Assembly: GCA_013399115.1 (NCBI GenBank)
Contig: VXAA01000927.1
Span: 180,138 to 244,137, forward strand
Direction of reading: 5' to 3'
Length of the DNA stretch: 64,000 nt
From: Anseranas semipalmata
Taxonomy: Eukaryota; Chordata; Aves; Anseriformes; Anseranatidae
The notes beneath the pieces were generated by a model, which worked only from the letters and a program-made list of their open reading frames with translations, made no database searches and was not told the DNA's origin. Each line of letters opens with the position of its first letter. The first letter of the stretch is position 1. This document shows, piece by piece, positions 61,001 to 64,000 of this stretch. The position numbers were made by a program, and so were the translations under genes.

Positions 61001-64000
61001 ACAGCGCTGACATTTCATGTCACCTTGGTGAACCAAACAGGATTTTAAGGGGCTTGATCTCACCCAGACCATTTGACGGCTAAGCATAAAGGCTGTGAAC
61101 TTTGTTTCCTCCATCAGTCAGGTATTTGTTTACGCATATATCAGCAGGTGACAGCAGTGCATTGAAACCTGTGCTGCTGCAGGAAGCACCTGTACAAGAC
61201 GTGAGCCTGGCTGTGCTACAGAGGCTGCACACATCAACTTTTCCAGTTAGGAGGAACTGGAAAAACCACAATGCAATCAGGTATTTTTGTACATTCTTGT
61301 AAATAAACAGAACTGCATCCACATCCCACTTCCCTGAATGCCCTAGGAGCCAGTAGCTCAAGGCAGTGTCCTCGCTCCCATCCCAGCACTGGGGCCAGCC
61401 AGCAAATCCCTCAGGCTCTTTCCAAAATCTTCGTCAGTCACCTCCTGCTGCACTTGTGCAGGCATGCTGGAGGTTTCTTCTGATACAAACCGTCTCTCCA
61501 GGCTTCTGGCACTGAGCTGTCACTCACATATGCATTTCTGACCAAAGCTTTTATTCTCTGCAGAGCTTCACTGCCCAGAGTCCAGCAGCCTTTGGCCTTT
61601 CCCTGGTTTGGGAGGGGGTGTGTGAATACGTGCATTTCTGTCAGCATCCATCTGCCAAGGACTGTGTAGCTGGCTGGTCCCCTGGGCAGGACCAGCTCTG
61701 TGTCTTTTCAACCCCTTCCCATTTTTTTAGGTTTCTGTGAATTGTGCATTTTCTGGATTTTCTTTTAATCTCTTTAGGAGAGTAACTAGCTACTTGCCAA
61801 TAAGGGGACGTGATACCGCCATCCCCTCATTAATTTTGTGGAAGGTGTGTAACTTTGTTGTGAATTTAGCTGGAAGAATGAACACTCCTGGCCATAAATA
61901 CATTAATTGTTTTACAAATAGCTGACCTAATTAATTTCAACCAAAACTTTTCAGTGAATTCTGGCTGACTTGCAGCTTTTCCCAGGTCAACTGAAACTGC
62001 ACTGTTTTTCTGCAAATTAACTGTTTGTTAATACTGACCTAGTCTTTCATGCTAGTCTACGGTCCTGTTTACAGTAAGTCAAAACCAGCTAAGCAGTGAT
62101 AAAATAAGCATGTTTCCTGTGTCCTTTGATCAATTTCCCCTCACCATCATGGAAGCACTACTCTGGAAACATGGGAAGTACGTGCATCTGTCAGAGTTCC
62201 GGTTTGATTAGAAAGGCTGAGTATCATCAGCTAAAACAGATTTGTGAGGTGGTCACTCATTAGAAAATTTAGGACTACTCACTGAAATGTTAAATGAACC
62301 AGGACATGCCATATGTTTCCCCTTTTTTCTTTTCCCAGAGCAAGTGGAATAGTTGGATGCTGTTTCCCAGGCAGGGACATCTTGTGAATGAATCCCTAAA
62401 GGGCTGTCCCTTTAAAATTATTATATCATAGAATTGTGGCTTACAATGTCTTAAATCCCTTTCTTTCCTAAATATGCAATAAACAATTTCTGTCTTTGAT
62501 AAAGGGCTTTTCTAGTTTCTATTTTGGTGTTACTGAAAAAAAAAATACCATTTAAATGGCCTTAAATGAGGCAGTTGTATTACGACTGAAGAGCAACAAA
62601 ACCAAAACAATGTGCCTCTAATATATACCCCAAACACTCGCATATTATTTAAAGATATTTCAAGGACCTAGTTAGATTTGGCATCTTTTAATTGGAAGGC
62701 TAACATTGAACTGTATTAATGCCACAATTAACTTGGACTGTTACTAATGAATTTTCTAAATCCATTTTTATGCAAGTTGTTACTATCGAATTGCTGGAGG
62801 CAAGGGAGTGCTGGGGAACCATACAAGCAGTTGCTACAATGTCTGTGACTAATTGCATCTTAGGGCTTGGCCTTGCCAATTGCTCAGTTTTCATCAACTT
62901 CAGTGATTTCTTTTCACAGAATCAGAGTTGGAAAATATGAAAGCAATCAAGTAGTTTTGCTTTTGAAAAGCTTCATCTGTTGTTCGTTTTCAGTGAGAGC
63001 TGAGACAATGAACTCTTTGGGCTGCTGCAGAAACAGCCCAGTTCGTGGCTTAGTTGAACTTTGTAACTTGAGTGACTTGTTTCTGCCAAAACACTCCACA
63101 ATATTAATCAATTTTTAGCTACATCAAATTCTGGGGGCAGGATGCACAACTGTTTGAGGCCGTGTTTAGATGTACTACGTCCCCCCTGCCAACTCTTGTA
63201 CTTAGCAGCCATGAGTCAGACCTTCCAAAGTAATGAGATTACAAGCAGTGACTTTCTTTCTTTGCCATCTGTTTTATGAGTTGTCAGGTGACACTCTTGA
63301 CAGATTTTTAGCTTTTCTTTGTAATCACAGATTTGCACTATTAAAAAATATGAAAGCTGAGAATCTCACTTAGTTCTATCATTCTGAGATTGGGAGCTTT
63401 GAGAAACTCTAAATGACAGGAAATTTGGATAAAATCATGGATGTTGACAGGGCTGCCACGGGACAATAGAGCCCTCGCCGGGATCTGCATATGAACCTGC
63501 TGGAGGATGTGCACACCTCTCCCAGTGACATCAAGGCGCCAATGCCTGCTGACCCAAGAACCCTCTGGGACAAGAGGAGAACAAAGTTACCATATATTGC
63601 TTTTTTGAAGTCTGGGTTTTCTTTTCCCTGTGGGGATGAGGCTTGTTATTGTGGCAGGACAGAAGCCAGGAGTGGCTGACAAGTAAATGACAATAAGGAA
63701 CCACAGAGCAAGAGCATGGTCCCCTTTGAAGGGTTGTGCAGGATCCCAGCCACTGCTTGCCCATGTTCTCTATATTTCTAGCTGTATGTGGATGAGGAGT
63801 TGAGGAAACTACCTCTTCCTCAGCTGTACTCAGTCCCTGTCAAAAATTGATTACGTGGCCTACGTGCAGCACTACTATAGAGAGAGATGCTCTTTACCCA
63901 CCTCTTTAGAGTTATGTGCCATGAAAAATCCTACTGTTGATGTAGGGAAGATCATGGTCCAACCTAACCGATGTCTGTGACAATGGTGCAGTGTTTGTCT
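58100..64000. other. Intron-like sequence, no strongly supported gene
   Basis: A GC-richer stretch at 58.3-58.8 kb yields a 152-codon frame of low-complexity S/L/C/R peptide that I do not support. From 59 kb the sequence is mainly AT-rich with short frames. One weak exon candidate lies at 61,148-61,280. A compact plus frame at 63,491-63,679 has no splice boundaries I can defend. No RNA genes or nameable transposons were found. Confidence 0.5.
61148..61280 (+). CDS. Weak candidate coding exon (133 bp)
   Basis: The right end AATCAG/gtatttt is a good donor. Of the three frames only one is open, in phase 1 and out phase 2, giving 43 complete codons, including ALKPVLLQEAPVQDVSLAVL and then basic residues (RRNWKNHNAI). 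The left boundary is poor: the acceptor atatatcagcag has little pyrimidine tract, and a second AG three bases earlier is equally possible. No family is recognised. Confidence 0.2.

Noticed and set aside
63491..63679. 62-codon plus frame with protein-like composition
   Set aside because: No splice sites or start context that define it as an exon, and no recognised motif; overlapped by a minus-strand frame.
1..64000. Bacterial, phage or viral gene clusters, CRISPR arrays, tRNA or rRNA genes
   Set aside because: None seen. Frames are short and stop-dense, no spaced direct-repeat arrays exist, and no cloverleaf or rRNA-like sequence was recognised.

Overview
The window reads as vertebrate nuclear DNA, most likely from a bird. 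The bases are AT-rich and intron-like, there are no operons or long uninterrupted genes, and recognisable transposable elements are scarce. The clearest element, at 35,781-35,955, matches the 3' part of a CR1 LINE lying on the minus strand. CR1 dominates bird genomes but also occurs in turtles and crocodilians, so 'bird' is inference.

Layout. The first ~290 bases are a dense CpG island that looks like a promoter and first exon cut by the window edge. A 108-base piece at 725-832, with a strong pyrimidine tract and a good donor but stops in all three frames, looks like a second, untranslated exon. The remaining ~63 kb is mostly non-coding and fits one or more very long introns. It contains a small second CpG island near 22.3-22.5 kb, a perfect (TTTTA)11 microsatellite at 48.1 kb, several short tandem duplications, three G-rich quadruplex-type tracts, and AT-rich, homeodomain-motif-rich blocks at 37.3-37.8, 38.9-39.1 and 57.0-57.3 kb that resemble conserved enhancers.

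Three short stretches look most like protein-coding exons: 43,089-43,200 (+), 36,373-36,555 (-) and 52,811-52,918 or longer (+). In the first two only one frame is open and that frame runs cleanly between splice sites. I do not recognise the protein family of any of them and give no gene symbol. They need not belong to one gene; the 36.4 kb exon lies on the opposite strand. Weaker candidates are at 44,111-44,210 (-), 48,653-48,704 (+), 51,680-51,776 (+) and 61,148-61,280 (+).

No tRNA, rRNA, recognisable microRNA, CRISPR array or full-length mobile element was seen. I saw no strong sign of a new multi-gene system. The points most worth following are the three unassigned exons, the internal CpG island and the enhancer-like blocks. 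All calls were made by eye, without alignment or gene-prediction software.
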